A program made the translations under genes and the position numbers. DNA of 64,000 bases from Cercis canadensis (lineage: Eukaryota > Streptophyta > Magnoliopsida > Fabales > Fabaceae), in the NCBI GenBank assembly GCA_003255065.1, contig QAOA01007226.1:143990-207989 (forward strand), in the 5' to 3' direction. This document shows positions 1-11,438 of the stretch, in pieces. How positions within the stretch are numbered: the stretch's first letter is position 1; the number at the start of each line of letters is the position of its first letter. The notes below the pieces were generated by a model. That model saw nothing but the letters and a program-made list of their open reading frames with translations. It made no database searches and was not told the DNA's origin.

Positions 1-454
1 CTAAACACATGCTTCATATGAAGAGCCCAATGACGAATCTGCATGTGACCAACTTATTGACCTAAGTTGTAACAAGGATGGTTACTGGTCTATTTTAGTG
101 TGGTTAATTTGATTTGCACGTGGGTTTGGTTATTTAAAGAAGCCAATGCTTTTGTTGTTAATGGAAGTTAACTATTCTTGCATGCTTCATGTGGTAGTTA
201 TCTCACCCAAAAAGAAAATAATTCATCTTCCCATTATACTCTTGCAAAAGCCTGACGGAGAATTCTCTGACCTTCACCAACATGTGCTGCATGAACATAA
301 TGTGGACTGCAAAAGCTGTTCCCTTAGGTCAAACAAGTATGGAAAAGAAGGTCAACAAATATAGGGATTCAAAGAAGTTGTTGGGTAGTAAGCTAACTAT
401 GTAGATATGTAATTATCTGCATGTATTAGTGGCCATCATGCAAGAAACCAGCAA
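1..454. other. 5' flank, no gene supported
   Basis: A 72-codon open frame at 146-364 (+) has no recognisable motif and no splice context, so I do not call it. Nothing else is visible before the minisatellite. Confidence 0.5.
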
Positions 455-770
455 CCTCGAGTTGACTCAGTACAACTGAGTCACATATGCCCCAAAACCA
501 TCACCAATGCATATACCTCGAGTTAACTCAGTCCAGCTGAGTCACATCTGACCAAGATCATCAACAATGCATGAAACCCGAGTTAACTCAGTCCAGCTGA
601 GTTACATATACCCAAAACCAGCAACAATGCATGTACCCCGAGTTAACTGAGTCCAGCTCCATGAAACACGAGTTGACTCAGTATAGCTGCATGTAGCCCT
701 AGTTTTGTTAGTCCAGCTGCATGTACCCCGAGTTCACTCAGTCCAGTTGCATGTACCAGCTTTGTTTCTC
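455..770. repeat. Minisatellite, 61-bp and about 31-bp units
   Basis: Three units of about 61 bp begin with CGAGTT(A/G)ACTCAGT and run through CAGCTGAGT to an ATGCATG block (starts near 456, 517, 578). They are followed by about four shortened units of 30-32 bp that keep the CGAGTT..ACTCAGTCCAGCTGCATGTA parts but lack the middle. Each long unit contains the near-palindrome GAGTTAACTC and an inverted pair ACTCAG/CTGAGT. Function unknown. Confidence 0.8.
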
Positions 771-1504
771 ATATAATCGGGTTTGATAGAGGAGGAGGTA
801 GTTTAGGCATGATCTTGGTATCTATGTCTATTAATTTTAGGAATAGTGTTAGGAGTAATAGTAGGAGGATTTTGGGGAGTAGTTGTACAAGGTAGAAGTC
901 ATGTCTCTGATTTTGTTTAAGTTGACAATAAAATAGGGCCACCAACAGAGTATTCTAACATAGAAGTGGTGATTTCTTATAAATTAGATTATATGTAAAG
1001 TACATATTAGCCTAAACTAGCATATTAGGTTATCACATATTTTGTTTTAAACTAAACCACTCCAAATATTTCTACTTGTGGTTGGTATTCTAGGCAACAT
1101 TTGCCTACAATATGAGAAGACTCATATGGGTCAAACACGTCCACAATGGACATCATGTTTAAGTGCATGTAACCTTAACAAAACCACATCCATGTTATCG
1201 CCTCCTTCACCCTAAACAATAGGCTAATGGAAAGTTATGATATTACTCCTTAAAACAGTTTCTAATTTTATGTCCAACCATTTGATTGCTAAGAGGGTTT
1301 ATATGAAGGGTAGATAGAATCCCTCTTAATGGTTGATGTTTTTCCCTCCAAAATCACTTGAACCCATTTTCTGTGGCACAAAATTCGAGGGAGAAGACAT
1401 CATTCCGGTTTATTTGCACCTAACTCTATGGAAGGGGGCCGTACATCATTCCATTTCGTGAAGAACCAAACCAGAACCTTCCTCAAACGAAGCCAGAACC
1501 TGAA
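771..1504. other. Upstream region of the Ulp1-like gene
   Basis: No convincing gene. The frame used by exon 1 of the downstream gene stays open back to about 1425 without a Met, so an additional 5' exon or a longer first exon is possible. No clear TATA box or conserved element can be assigned. Confidence 0.4.
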
Positions 1505-4500
1505 ATGCACAAGCCTTCCTTTTCAATGGCTTATCCCCCTGAGAAGAGAAGTTCCATTGATGCTGCCACTCTACATAGGTCAAAGAATGCTGCCATTCAA
1601 GAATAGTTATGAGTTTTCCTTAATGGTTATTTTATTGTTGATATTCTTGCTTCCACTGAAATTTATCAACCATATTTGATTTGTATTTCGAATTTGTTTA
1701 CAGCAACTTCTTAAATATGATTGACACTGAAGATTCGGCTGCTGAACAAGCAACCAACTTTCCTTCAACTGAAACTTCAAAGCAGAATACTGAACGCCGA
1801 CTGGTATGCTCAATGCTTTAGTTTATCTTCCATTCCATGCCATCTAGCTTTAATGTTGAAATGAAATTCATATGGAAGCATATGATTAAAAAAAATTATT
1901 TATTTATTTGTAACACTAGGATGAGATGATGACAATATTTAGAAGGCAAAATGACACAATAAATTTGTTACATAAAGAGATAGATAGCTTGTGGGATGTA
2001 ATAAGTTTCACAACCCCAACACATGAGAATAACAAGAAGTCAAGGATGACCAATACCGAAAGTGGTAATCATAAGTTTGGGTTAAAAAATGGAGCTCAAG
2101 GTGCAGAGGAGGATGATGTAGAGGTCTTACAATGCTCTACTCCTGCATTAGAAAGTGCTTCGAAGAAGAGGAAGAAATGGGTCCCAACTTTAGGGCTTGA
2201 AGATAACAAAGAGAAAAAATGTTTTATTACTCCTTCGAAAAAAACCATGGGGTCATCATTTGTGAGTGGAAGTCCTTATTCACCATATGATGGTTATTGT
2301 TTTCCTCATACACCCTTCCCACCAACACCTATTAAGAAGAAATCCAATACTCTCAAACAGACAAGACCAACAAAGGCTATGAAATATGCATTGTACAAGG
2401 TCAATCAAGTAAGATAATATGATTTTTTCTTCTTTTCTTACTTAAGATTCTCATGCATGGTAAATATCTTGTAACGATTATATATTGTTAGGAATGTAGT
2501 ATACGAATGTTTTTATTACTCATTCAGATATATGATCAAAATCAATGTAGATGTCATAGTTATTTGTGTTTCCAATTGAAATGATAATTTATTGATGTTG
2601 TTATAGTTTGGGGCGTTTATAATTACAACTTGATTAATATGGGTAAGAGAACAAAACGTCATTGGATAGATAAGGAACCTCTGTTGGGTAATATATATTG
2701 TTAGGCATGGGCTGATGCTGGTTATATCATCTATATTCTTCTACCAACTTAATTTGTTAATTGCAAACACATTTCTATTATTAGGGGAATACAAGTAATG
2801 TGAAACACAAAGATGGTAACAATGAAAAAAAAATTGGAGGAAAAAGAAAAGTCCAAGAACTATACGAGGAGGCCACATTTGTAAAGAAACAGAAGTTAAG
2901 ACAAACCAATTGGGAGAAGAAATCTAATGATGATCAAATATCCAACATCCATTCACAATCATCATTAGTTGAGAACTTTATTCCCAAGGTAAAAATAGTT
3001 AATGTCTTCATTATGGTCATTCCCATAAGTAGTGTAGTGTGTTCATTATTACTAACGACAATATGACAGGGTCTGAAGCATACATTCAGCCCGCAAAACT
3101 ACATGTAACTAACACCACAAGAATTGATTGTTGCGGCATATATATTTGTGGATGTAGCTGAATTCTCGCAAAAGAATAAGTACACTTAAATTATGAAAAT
3201 TAATATTTCCAACATATTAGCATAATAGACAAATAGTCCAATATTTATTTTTGAGTATAACTGAATTCTATATTGTAGGGAAATACTTGTTGAATGTGAT
3301 GGAGGCTATGGTGACAGGTCTACATTCCAGTGCTTAAAGCCTGGAAATTGGGTTGATAGTGATGTAAATCAATTTCTCCCTTTATATTATAGTCATTACA
3401 TAGCACTTAATTATGCATGGACCATCGTATAAAGTGATTAATATGTCTTATACTGCTTTACTCATGATACAGATTTTATTGTTGGTTGTATGTCAATTGA
3501 CAAAAAATGCAAGAAATGGAGAGAATACTAAGGTTTGGTACATGCCTCCTTATTTCTCGGTGAGAAATATAAACTCAGCATATTAGTAGTTATAAGTTGA
3601 CTCAGTGCATGTACTATGAATGCTTAATTTGACTATATCCATCTTCATAACACAGCAACAAGCAATGACATCATTTACAGCAAATAATGGTGTTGAGGAT
3701 GCGATAAATAAGTATGGGCCTATCTATATGAGTTTTATTGACAGTCTATCCAAGGTATATAAATGTTGTTCCTTTCATATCAAATGTCAGTAGTATTAGC
3801 AACGTGTACTATGGATGTTAATTTTGTACTGAAAATTAACAGATCTATATCCCAATCAATGATGATGACAATCATTGGTATTTATTACAAATTAACTTGG
3901 ATGAACAAAAGTTGATTTATCTTGACTCTCTTCCTTCATGGGATAGGAAGTCAACTAGATACTACCAAATGAACAAGATTGTGAGTATCTCTAACAATCA
4001 TTGATATTTGTTGACTTTCAATAACTTCATGTAAGACAATGTATATTCTATTGCTCAGTTCAACTACATGGTGATTTCATTATATGGGCAGGCACATTTT
4101 ATAGAAATTATGCTGAGGGATAAAAGATTTTATAAAACAAAATGTTATGACCCACCGAAGATACATGCATTCACATTAGTTGCTGGAAATGATCATCATG
4201 CATCTGATAAAGCAAATGTTCAGCTGAATGGGTACTATTAACAGATTATTTATTTTATATATTCTATGTTAATTATTACTCGCTGTAATACATAAAACTT
4301 ATGGAAGTAACTTTATGTTTATATTTTAATTATAGAGATGATTGTGGAATTTGGGTAAGCACTTGGATGAGTGAAGGTCATGCATGGGCTGGGTATGCTA
4401 TTGGGGTAAGATGAAATACGTCGTCTGTTTTTATTTAGAATGGATGTATGATACTTGATTAAATCACCATTTCTGAATTAATCTTTTCCCTATTGTATAT

Positions 4501-4651
4501 GCAGCCTATGCTTGTAAGTGATAGGATGAAGCTTGCTTTGCAACTAGTCATGGGTGACTATAACTACAAGCGAGAAGAAGTTATTATGAAGTCAAAAGCA
4601 TTTCTTGACAAAATGCATAACTCTCCTACCAAGTTGCATCTTCATCTTTGA
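1505..4651 (+). CDS. Ulp1-like (C48) cysteine protease gene, 12 exons, one internal stop
   Basis: I assembled exons 1505-1605, 1704-1803, 1920-2408, 2785-2988, 3070-3179, 3279-3363, 3473-3559, 3656-3754, 3843-3980, 4092-4231, 4336-4405 and 4505-4651. All junctions are GT-AG and in phase (1770 nt, about 589 codons). The N-terminal part has a possible coiled coil (around exon 3's start), then Lys/Ser/Pro-rich, probably nuclear sequence. The C-terminal part is a SUMO-protease fold: His in DDNHWYLLQINL (exon 9), Asp in IYLDSLP, and nucleophile Cys in DDCGIW (exon 11). Members of this family cleave SUMO or SUMO conjugates, and in plants many copies travel in MULE or CACTA transposons, so this may be a transposon-derived relative rather than a housekeeping protease. 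A TAA at 3106-3108 (exon 5) interrupts an otherwise clean frame: recent pseudogene, sequencing error or mis-set exon edge. Start Met is uncertain; an upstream exon may exist. Poly(A)-type AATAAA lies at 4853. Confidence 0.72.
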
Positions 4652-5068
4652 GTAACTAATACAAGTGTGTGACTTTTTGTGCAGGATAATAGTTGAACTG
4701 CATTTTCATATATATATATGTATATATGACATTTCATAACATTTTTGTGTGGCCATTAGCAGAGGGGAGTGATAATTGTTCATATCTTTGGGTAATTGTA
4801 ATTGTTGACCTTAGAGGTTACATTGTTTGTACATTTTTTGAATATATGACTTAATAAATTTTTTGTCCATAGTAAATTTCATACAATTTATATAATGTCA
4901 CTAATATTATTCATCAATTAATCAAATTAATAAATGAGAAAATTTCAATCATTTGGCAAATGATAATCAGACAGGCATTGGTCGGTCGATGAACATGTTA
5001 CGGATATTAATTTATAACATGCTTCAAAAGACACGATAAGATATCTAAAAACTATCCACAGGAAATTA
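4652..5068. other. 3' flank of the Ulp1-like gene
   Basis: AT-rich 3' untranslated or intergenic sequence with an AATAAA at 4853-4858 and a short (TA)n at about 4710-4728. No gene seen. Confidence 0.5.
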
Positions 5069-5530
5069 TTATGCATAACAATATGTTAGGAAGTGAACCA
5101 TAAGAACTGACCAGGAATGCTGCCCAAAACCACCCTTCAAAAGTGTGCGGAATTCTTTGTCATTCACATTTGGTAATTTGTATTGCCGATTAATGGTAGT
5201 TCGGCTGAATGACACTTTCTTCCCCCTCACAAATACTTCGTCTCCCACTCGATCCAGTGCATTCGCGTAGAATTCGCGCACTACGGCTACCACTGCAAGG
5301 CTGCCCGGCTGTTTCACAAAATGCCCCCACTTACGGTGTTCAATTTCCCGCTTAATGTCCACGTATTTAGTTCTGAAAATAAGTATGCCCCGCTCTGGAA
5401 TGAGAGGACGTCGGACCACTGAAACTTTGTACCTCTTAAATGCTTCTTCACTAACAAAGCGATCCGGATCATATGAAGGTGGGTTCGACGAGGATGCTCC
5501 ATTAGACGTCTTCTTCCTTTTAGCTGGCAT
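5069..5530 (-). pseudogene. Transposase_32-type 'plant transposon protein', N-terminal exon
   Basis: The 153-codon frame starts with a basic MPAKRKK leader and a Ser-rich linker, followed by YDPDRFVSEEAFKRY, an LIPERGI motif, VVREFYANA and EVFVRGKKVSFS. This order is typical of the N-terminal half of the large plant family labelled 'putative plant transposon protein' (Transposase_32), whose biochemical role is unknown. A splice-donor-like G|GTCAGT sits at 5112/5111, and the expected second exon is not visible further left, so I treat this as a fragment. A second, longer member lies at 14258-15457 on the same strand. Its upstream side carries no LTR that I can see, unlike that copy. Confidence 0.65.
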
Positions 5531-6200
5531 CTTCTACCACGTCAAGTGTCCTAAAGCAAAACTCAGTTATGTCCTTTGAAGAAATTAACAGTAAGTATGT
5601 CAAATAAGTGGAAAATCAACAAGTTGCAATTTTTCATATTGCAACTCACGTACGGTAGTCAAAACATTTATCAATCAACAAATAAGAATGTTCTTAAACT
5701 GACATTGAATTATCATGGAACAGTACACACAAAGCATGAACATTTGTTATGCGTCCTACCAAACAGGTTTCATCCACATAATCATTCACAATTCTTCTTA
5801 CAACTATTTTAGGAGTTCCCAACAACTGTCAGCATTCAAAACGTCCAAGATTTTAAAACTAAAAATTATAAACTGTTTTCAGAGTTTAATTAAGAATTGA
5901 AACATATTCCCCTTTTTTCGCTAAAAATTTAAACTTTACATAAGTGCAATAACTAAAATTACTAAAATTAGAATTTCAACATCACAGAAACCCAGCACAA
6001 GATTTGCATAAAAGACCAAATCTCATCATTTAAACGCTCCGCCAATTACCGGCAAACAAAACCCTAATCTAATTACACAACATATTACCCCTCATGTTAA
6101 GACAACCCCACATTGCTAAAATTATTTGAAGACAAAGGGAACGGATGGAGGGACAGACAGAGAAATCACTGAATAATAAAATACAGAGAGACACGATTAC
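5531..6200. other. Intergenic, no gene supported
   Basis: AT-rich sequence with only short unconvincing frames (5576-5900). It lies between the Transposase_32 fragment and the TOM5-like exon and may include intron or 3' sequence of the latter, but I find no second TOM5-type exon in it. Confidence 0.4.
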
Positions 6201-6298
6201 CTTGTTGAAGTCCCACTTCTTCTCCTCTTCAAGGTGAGAATTCCAGAAATCTTTCACAATTCTGAAACAAAATTAGACAGTCTGCCATTGATGTCAGG
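6201..6298 (-). pseudogene. TOM5-like first exon (fragment)
   Basis: On the minus strand a Met at 6298 is followed by MAD and then, after a phase change, KDFWNSHLEEEKKWDFNK, ending at a good splice donor (AAG|GTAATC at 6201/6200). The spacing W-x-S-x4-E-x-K-W-x2-N matches the conserved core of plant TOM5, the small tail-anchored subunit of the outer mitochondrial import complex. The Met and the core are in different frames, and no second exon with the membrane anchor is found, so this is a broken or partial copy. The identification rests on one short motif and is tentative. A second copy of this block lies at 7209-7305. Confidence 0.35.
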
Positions 6299-6342
6299 GA
6301 AACAGGGAGCCAAATAGACTCTTCCATATTACAGAAAATCAC
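6245..6342. repeat. Direct repeat copy 1 (TOM5-like exon start)
   Basis: About 97 bp, from AAATCTTTCACAATTCTG to TTACAGAAAATCA, is repeated at 7209-7305 with few substitutions. It covers the start codon and 5' leader of the TOM5-like fragment. Confidence 0.75.
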
Positions 6343-6639
6343 AATTACACAACATATTACAGCAATGTTGTTTAAAATTGAAATTGCTATTGCATATATA
6401 TGACCATATACTATACCGCACAAGGTGCACTTTATGGCTATGGAGAATCAAATCATTGGATCAGACACTCAACATTAATTCAAATACTAGTTGCATACAT
6501 ATTCTATACTACTTGCATACATATTCTTTTCTAAGGAAATGTGGTGTAATGAAGGAAATTGTTCCATACTTGCATGGGAAGAAGGATCAGAAACGAGCAC
6601 CGTTTTATTTCAGTTTCCTAAGATAATCAAGCAACACAG

Positions 6640-6775
6640 CAGTAATTAGGGGCTTCTATGAAAAGAAAGGGGAAGAGTCAGGATTTTCTTTATGGACTAC
6701 AGGTAAGAAGGAAGTAGTTGGTCATCTCACCAACTGACCAAAATGCAACTTAGCATCATGCAAAGAAAATGGGAT
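6640..6775. other. Short unassigned spacer
   Basis: No gene, repeat or RNA seen. Confidence 0.3.
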
Positions 6776-6779
6776 CATC

Positions 6780-7060
6780 ATTTCACCCTAAATCCTCAAA
6801 GTTTGGGTTCTTTAAAAACATTTTTGGGTAAGTATTTTTACTTTATTTAGATAACTTTTCGACAGAATTTACATTGTATTCATAAACCCAAAACCTTAAA
6901 CTTCAAATGGTATTCTTAAACCATAAATATTGAATCCTAATTCATAAATTCTAAAGCCTCATCCATAAATCTTAAATATTAAATGCTAAACCAAAAACCT
7001 AATTCCTTTTTTCTTGTTTTCACTTTATAAATTATTATGCCATAAACCCTTAACAATAAA
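6780..7060. repeat. Degenerate telomere-like (AAACCCTAA-type) repeats
   Basis: Many imperfect variants of TAAACCCTAAA (for example ATAAACCCAAAACCTTAAAC and CCATAAACCCTTAAC) follow each other in an AT-rich stretch. This is the usual look of old interstitial telomere-like DNA or of repeats derived from it. No exact array is present. Confidence 0.35.
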
Positions 7061-7208
7061 CAATTTATAATGATTAATTATATAATATCTGTTTAAAACT
7101 CTAATAGATAAAAAATCTTATTATCTACCATACTACAATTCAGATTTTCGAAGGTATCTATTCATGTTGCAATAGCTACAATCACTAAAATTACAATTTC
7201 AACATCCA

Positions 7209-7305
7209 CAAATCTTTCACAATTCTGAAACAAAATCACACTGTCCGCCATTGATGACAGGGAAACAGGGAGCCAAATAGACTCTTCCATATTACAGAAA
7301 ATCAT
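7209..7305 (-). repeat. Direct repeat copy 2 (TOM5-like exon start, truncated)
   Basis: This block repeats 6245-6342 and contains MADSVI at 7251 reading left, but it diverges right after AAAGATTTGTGG, so the WNS..EEEKKW core is missing. Upstream on the minus strand (7306-7600) is CT-rich leader-like sequence with a possible 5' UTR splice donor (CT|GTAAGT near 7328). It could be the original promoter end of a TOM5-like gene whose exon was copied to 6201-6298, or the reverse. Confidence 0.4.
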
Positions 7306-7639
7306 TACAAAATTACGCACACTTACAGCGGGAGAAAAATAGGTCATGCGGGTCCTAGAGTCCCGCCGGTGATGTCAGGGAGGACAGGCGGTGCCGGATG
7401 TGAAGAGCTCCTTAGGTCAGGGAGGTAAAAGGGGTGTTAGGGATTTTAAAAAAGTGAGCCACACCCAAAGCGAAGAGGAACAGGAACAAGTGAAGAACGG
7501 GTTAGGGAGCAAAGCACCAGCGACGACGACGACAGGATGCGCCAGATGTGGCTCGGAGACTTGGGGATTTTTCTCACAGTTACGGATTTCTGGCACAATT
7601 AGGGATTTTCCACTCCTTTCAGCTCACCAGCGGAGAGGA

Positions 7640-8040
7640 AAAGACACAACTGAACCAGGCCATTATGCGATGTCGTTTAAGCTCACCAGCGGAGNAGGCC
7701 ATTATGCGACGTCGTTTAAGCTCACCAGCGGAGAGGAAAAGACACAACTGAACAACCACATATGCGACGTCGTTTGAGCTTTGGGCAGCTGGGCAGGTAG
7801 GCAACACTTTCATACGAAACGCGTGTTTTATCTGCAATGGGTCACATTGTTAATTAGCAAAGTTCAGTGCCAGTTTTATAATTTCCAAAAATACTCAACT
7901 GAACAAGGAGATATGCGACGTCGTTTTATCTTTGGGCAAATGGGCAGGTGGGCAGCTATTTCATACGAAATGCGCGTTTTGTATGGGTTGGGTCACTCTG
8001 TAAATTATTAAAGTTTAGTGCCAGTTTTATAATTTCCAAA
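7640..8040. repeat. ACGT-palindrome repeat block, promoter-like
   Basis: Four ATGCGA(C/T)GTCGTTT motifs occur at about 7664, 7704, 7762 and 7912, three of them containing the ACGACGTCGT palindrome. Two units of about 128 bp (7762-7889 and 7912-8040) also share TGGGCAGGTGGGCA-type, TTTCATACGAAA and AGTGCCAGTTTTATAATT segments. The repeat around 7654-7735 straddles an N at 7695 and is probably an unmerged contig end. Read on the minus strand the block lies directly upstream of the TOM5-like leader, so it may be its promoter; this is inference. Confidence 0.5.
7695..7695. other. Assembly junction (single N)
   Basis: About 41 bp left of the N (7654-7694) reappear directly to its right, with one C/T difference. 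Confidence 0.8.
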
Positions 8041-8147
8041 TCTTGTCAATTACCGGTTCCTTTTCAAATTCCTACAGACAGAACCTGCAAAAATCAGAAA
8101 AATGGTACACAAGTCACCATCGGGGGGGTGTAGTATAGCACTACCCT

Positions 8148-9222
8148 TGTTTTAAAACCGAATTGGATAGACTGATTCAACTGATCTGATCGATATTCAG
8201 TGAAGAAAACATTTCGATTCATGCATTTAAATCGCTGCATTAGTTAAACCGCTTAAAATTGGTGAAAACTGTCCGAACTATTTCGATTTTGTAAAAATTA
8301 GACGGCCTGCAAAATCTATAAAATTGAAAGGAAAATCACTTATGAGAAGATTCAATTCCCTCACCTTTACTTCAAAGCAAACATTTTTTGCTACTAGAGT
8401 ATATCAACTTTTGAGTACATTATCACATATAAATATATTTATTAATAAAATAGTTAAGAAATTAATATTTTACCATCCAAATCATTAGGACAACTCAAGA
8501 CTTGTATTTATTGTTGTACAAAAATTATTTTTTAAATATGTAAAAATTATAACACATAATCACACAGTACATAAGCTTTAACTTAAGATATTTTACTAAT
8601 TTTTTAAAACTTTAACCATTAAGTCATTGATTTATTATTATCCTCATCTTCTCCTTTTTTTCTTCATTTTTTGTTATTATTTAATGCACATGTGTCATTA
8701 ACTCTATTAGGAAGAAACAAAATCATATGCAATTATGTGGGTTCAACACCACATGTTCTTACATTTTTTTTTTCTCTTAGTCTATTATGCACGATTTAAT
8801 TGGTTTATTGATTATTTATTTATGTCTTTTTTTTTATGATTATCTGGTTATTTATTTATATGTTCTGATTATCTAATTTTATTATGTTAGAAATTGTGAA
8901 CTTGATTATGTTAAGAGAATGTGAACTTGTCATAGATGTTAGCTATTGAAACAATCTAATTTTGTTATAGGTCACCGTTTTAAATTAGGTGTATATAAAT
9001 TATGTTTTTATATATTTTGATTTTTAGTTATTTGAATCTTTAAATTTGAGACTCTTACTTATGAGTTAAGTTTAACGATTTGTGCTTCATTTTCCATGTT
9101 TTATTTTTTTGTTAATTTTTGAGTTTTAAAAAAGTTTCGATTCAACCAATTTGACTGGCGGTCCAACCAGTCATTTTTTGTCACACTGGTTTGCTCATGA
9201 TTCAGTTTTTAAAACATTGGTT
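8148..9222. mobile_element. Probable hAT-like non-autonomous element
   Basis: The left end has TTGTTTTAAAACC and the right end has TTTTTAAAACATTGG, which are inverted versions of each other. Subterminal sequences on both sides carry GATTCAAC/GGTTGAATC and CCGAATTGG/CCAATTTG pairs, as in dicot non-autonomous hAT elements. The 1.07-kb interior is AT-rich and has no transposase frame. I could not find a convincing 8-bp target duplication, so the exact ends are uncertain. Confidence 0.5.
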
Positions 9223-11433
9223 TCAACTTTCAAGGCCTTAATTTTTTTTTGGTTAGAAAGGCTTAAGTTCTTAGTTTTTAATAAAGATAATCCATTTCTA
9301 TTAAATTACAGTCGAGGCATAATGTATTACATTGATCCAGTTCTTAGTTTTTTTTTTAATATATTTTTTTAAACTTATACAACATGATAAAAAAAAAAAA
9401 ACATTTAAATTCATCTAAGTCTAAACCACTGCAAAACCTCTAAGCCCGTACGCTACTGATCAAGAGGGCCGGCGAGAGATGTATTTCTGATTGGACATGA
9501 TAATGTAACAAATAATAATGGGCTACTCCTACTAAATCAGAAGTTGAGGGCGTAGGCCCATATTACTGTAAACAATTATGATTTGGAAAAGAATAAATGT
9601 TATTTATTTATTTGTCTGTTAGATGACTATATGGTCAAAATTACTACTTTATAACAGGAGATGATGAAATTTGGGGAAGTAGGATGAAGGATAACTTTTA
9701 AGGCTAAAAGCTAAAACCTCTCCTCGAATACATCTTATTTATATTCTCAAGAAAGAAAAAAAAAAGAAAAAGAAAAAGGAAATAAAGAGTAATTCAATGT
9801 ACCCATATTTATAAGGGCAAAACATAGGTAAAGTGTTTTAGGTACTTGTGTTATTATTTATTGGGAGAGGGCTTGCAATTGCTAATATGGCCTTAATTCT
9901 GGTGTTGTTTATCTTCCTAAAACTTTTAAGATGTATGACTTTGGGTACAAAGAGAAGGATTGAGAAGTTATATTTGTGTACAACAGGGCAAGGCCTTTGT
10001 GTTGGTTGGAGCAAAATGGCTCTGGGTTCGGAGTCATATTCGGTAGCAAACATTGATGGGTGGGATATTTTCGAATGGTGGCAACTTCTGCTCCCTTGTG
10101 CTTGCAGGCACCGGATTTTGCTGGGTTGGTCTTATTGGTTGTGAAGGAGAAGACATAGGGGAAACAGCTCAAAAAAGAGAGAAGAGAAAGAAGTGGTGTT
10201 AAGTTGTAAAAGTAATATACATGTAATGTTTTGATAAAAAAAAATAACACTATAAGCACATCAGAAACTTTGTCTAAATTTTTTCCTATTTCTAATGAAA
10301 TGGCGTAATAATCTGTTGGCAACAAAGTGTTGAATAATGATAGTTGTACACTAACACTAGTGCGCATTGGTGTATGACATGGCATTGTCAAAAATATAGG
10401 TGTGCCATTTTATGTTGAGCAATTCTTTTTTTCTTTCGGTAACGATAGCACTACTTTGCACAAGGATCTTGACTGAAGCAAAAGGAGGAGGATTGCAATA
10501 GAAGGTGACCTTAAGGGCACAATTCTTATATCGTCTTGGTGCATTGAGAAATTTTTGTGTGTGTAGGTGTTGGCTATTAGATTCAAATCTTAATTAATCT
10601 AGATGAATCTATTGTATTATTACTAATCTTCACTTGATGTATCCAATTCCTCAAGTATAGGCCTTATAGGGTATATCAGACTATAGGTAAGGCAACCAAG
10701 TTTAGGATCTATAATAAGAATTTATAAAGTTAGCAACTATATATATATATATATATATATGTATTAAAGTATTTCTTTTAAAAAAGTATAAGATATGAGA
10801 CATTATTAAGAGTAATAACATTTCTGAGCGATGTGAGCAACTTTTTGTAATTAAAATCAATGAAACTGAAATATTTTGAGATGCTCCACGTCATTTTTGT
10901 CCATATTTAAATGCTTCAGCTTGCCTTCCAGGTAGTCTATTTTGTTGACATTAGTTTACTACAAGCTTTGTTTCCCCTAATGCAATATTTTTTTTTCTTT
11001 TTCTTTTTTCTAGTATTATTGCTTGTCATATATATCAAACAAAAACATTTACAAAAGAACACCAATAATTAGTATTGTCTCTGCGATGTACGGATAAACT
11101 AAATTAGAAGTAGAATTTTTCTAATCAAAATAGGATAAGCATTATAAACAAAAGCTTGGATACATATATATATATATATTTGAAAAATTAATATTTAATT
11201 GTATCTTGCCCTACAGTTTTTAAAAACAAAGAAAATGTATTCAAATGTCTCAAGTCAATTGGAGGAGATTAAAATATAGCTAAATTGAATATGGTGGAAT
11301 TTATAATCAAAATTGACAAACCACATTAAACTTTATCTCAATTTGAAATAATAGAACTTTTATTCAAGTAAAAAAAATAATATTATCTAATACTATTTTT
11401 ATCAAGAGATCCCTATTGTATTTATTGTGAACA
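9223..11433. other. AT-rich interval without a supported gene
   Basis: Frames at 9848-10144 (+) and 9909-10391 (-) lack recognisable domains. About 100 bp near 10175-10300 resembles 63700-63830 in the same orientation and is probably a piece of a dispersed repeat. Short TA tracts occur at 10738-10760 and about 11163-11180. Confidence 0.45.
10738..10760. repeat. (TA)n microsatellite
   Basis: An uninterrupted TA run of about 23 bp. Confidence 0.9.
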
Positions 11434-11438
11434 TATAT

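Noticed and set aside
455..770. Possible CRISPR-like array
   Set aside because: Units are contiguous and divergent, without unique spacers, and this is plant DNA.
9848..10391. Open frames on both strands (98 and 160 codons)
   Set aside because: No motif, splice signal or family resemblance, and they overlap each other.
11434..11438. TATAT as firm target duplication for element C
   Set aside because: Not rejected as impossible, but kept provisional: AT-rich context and an LTR end that does not read CA.
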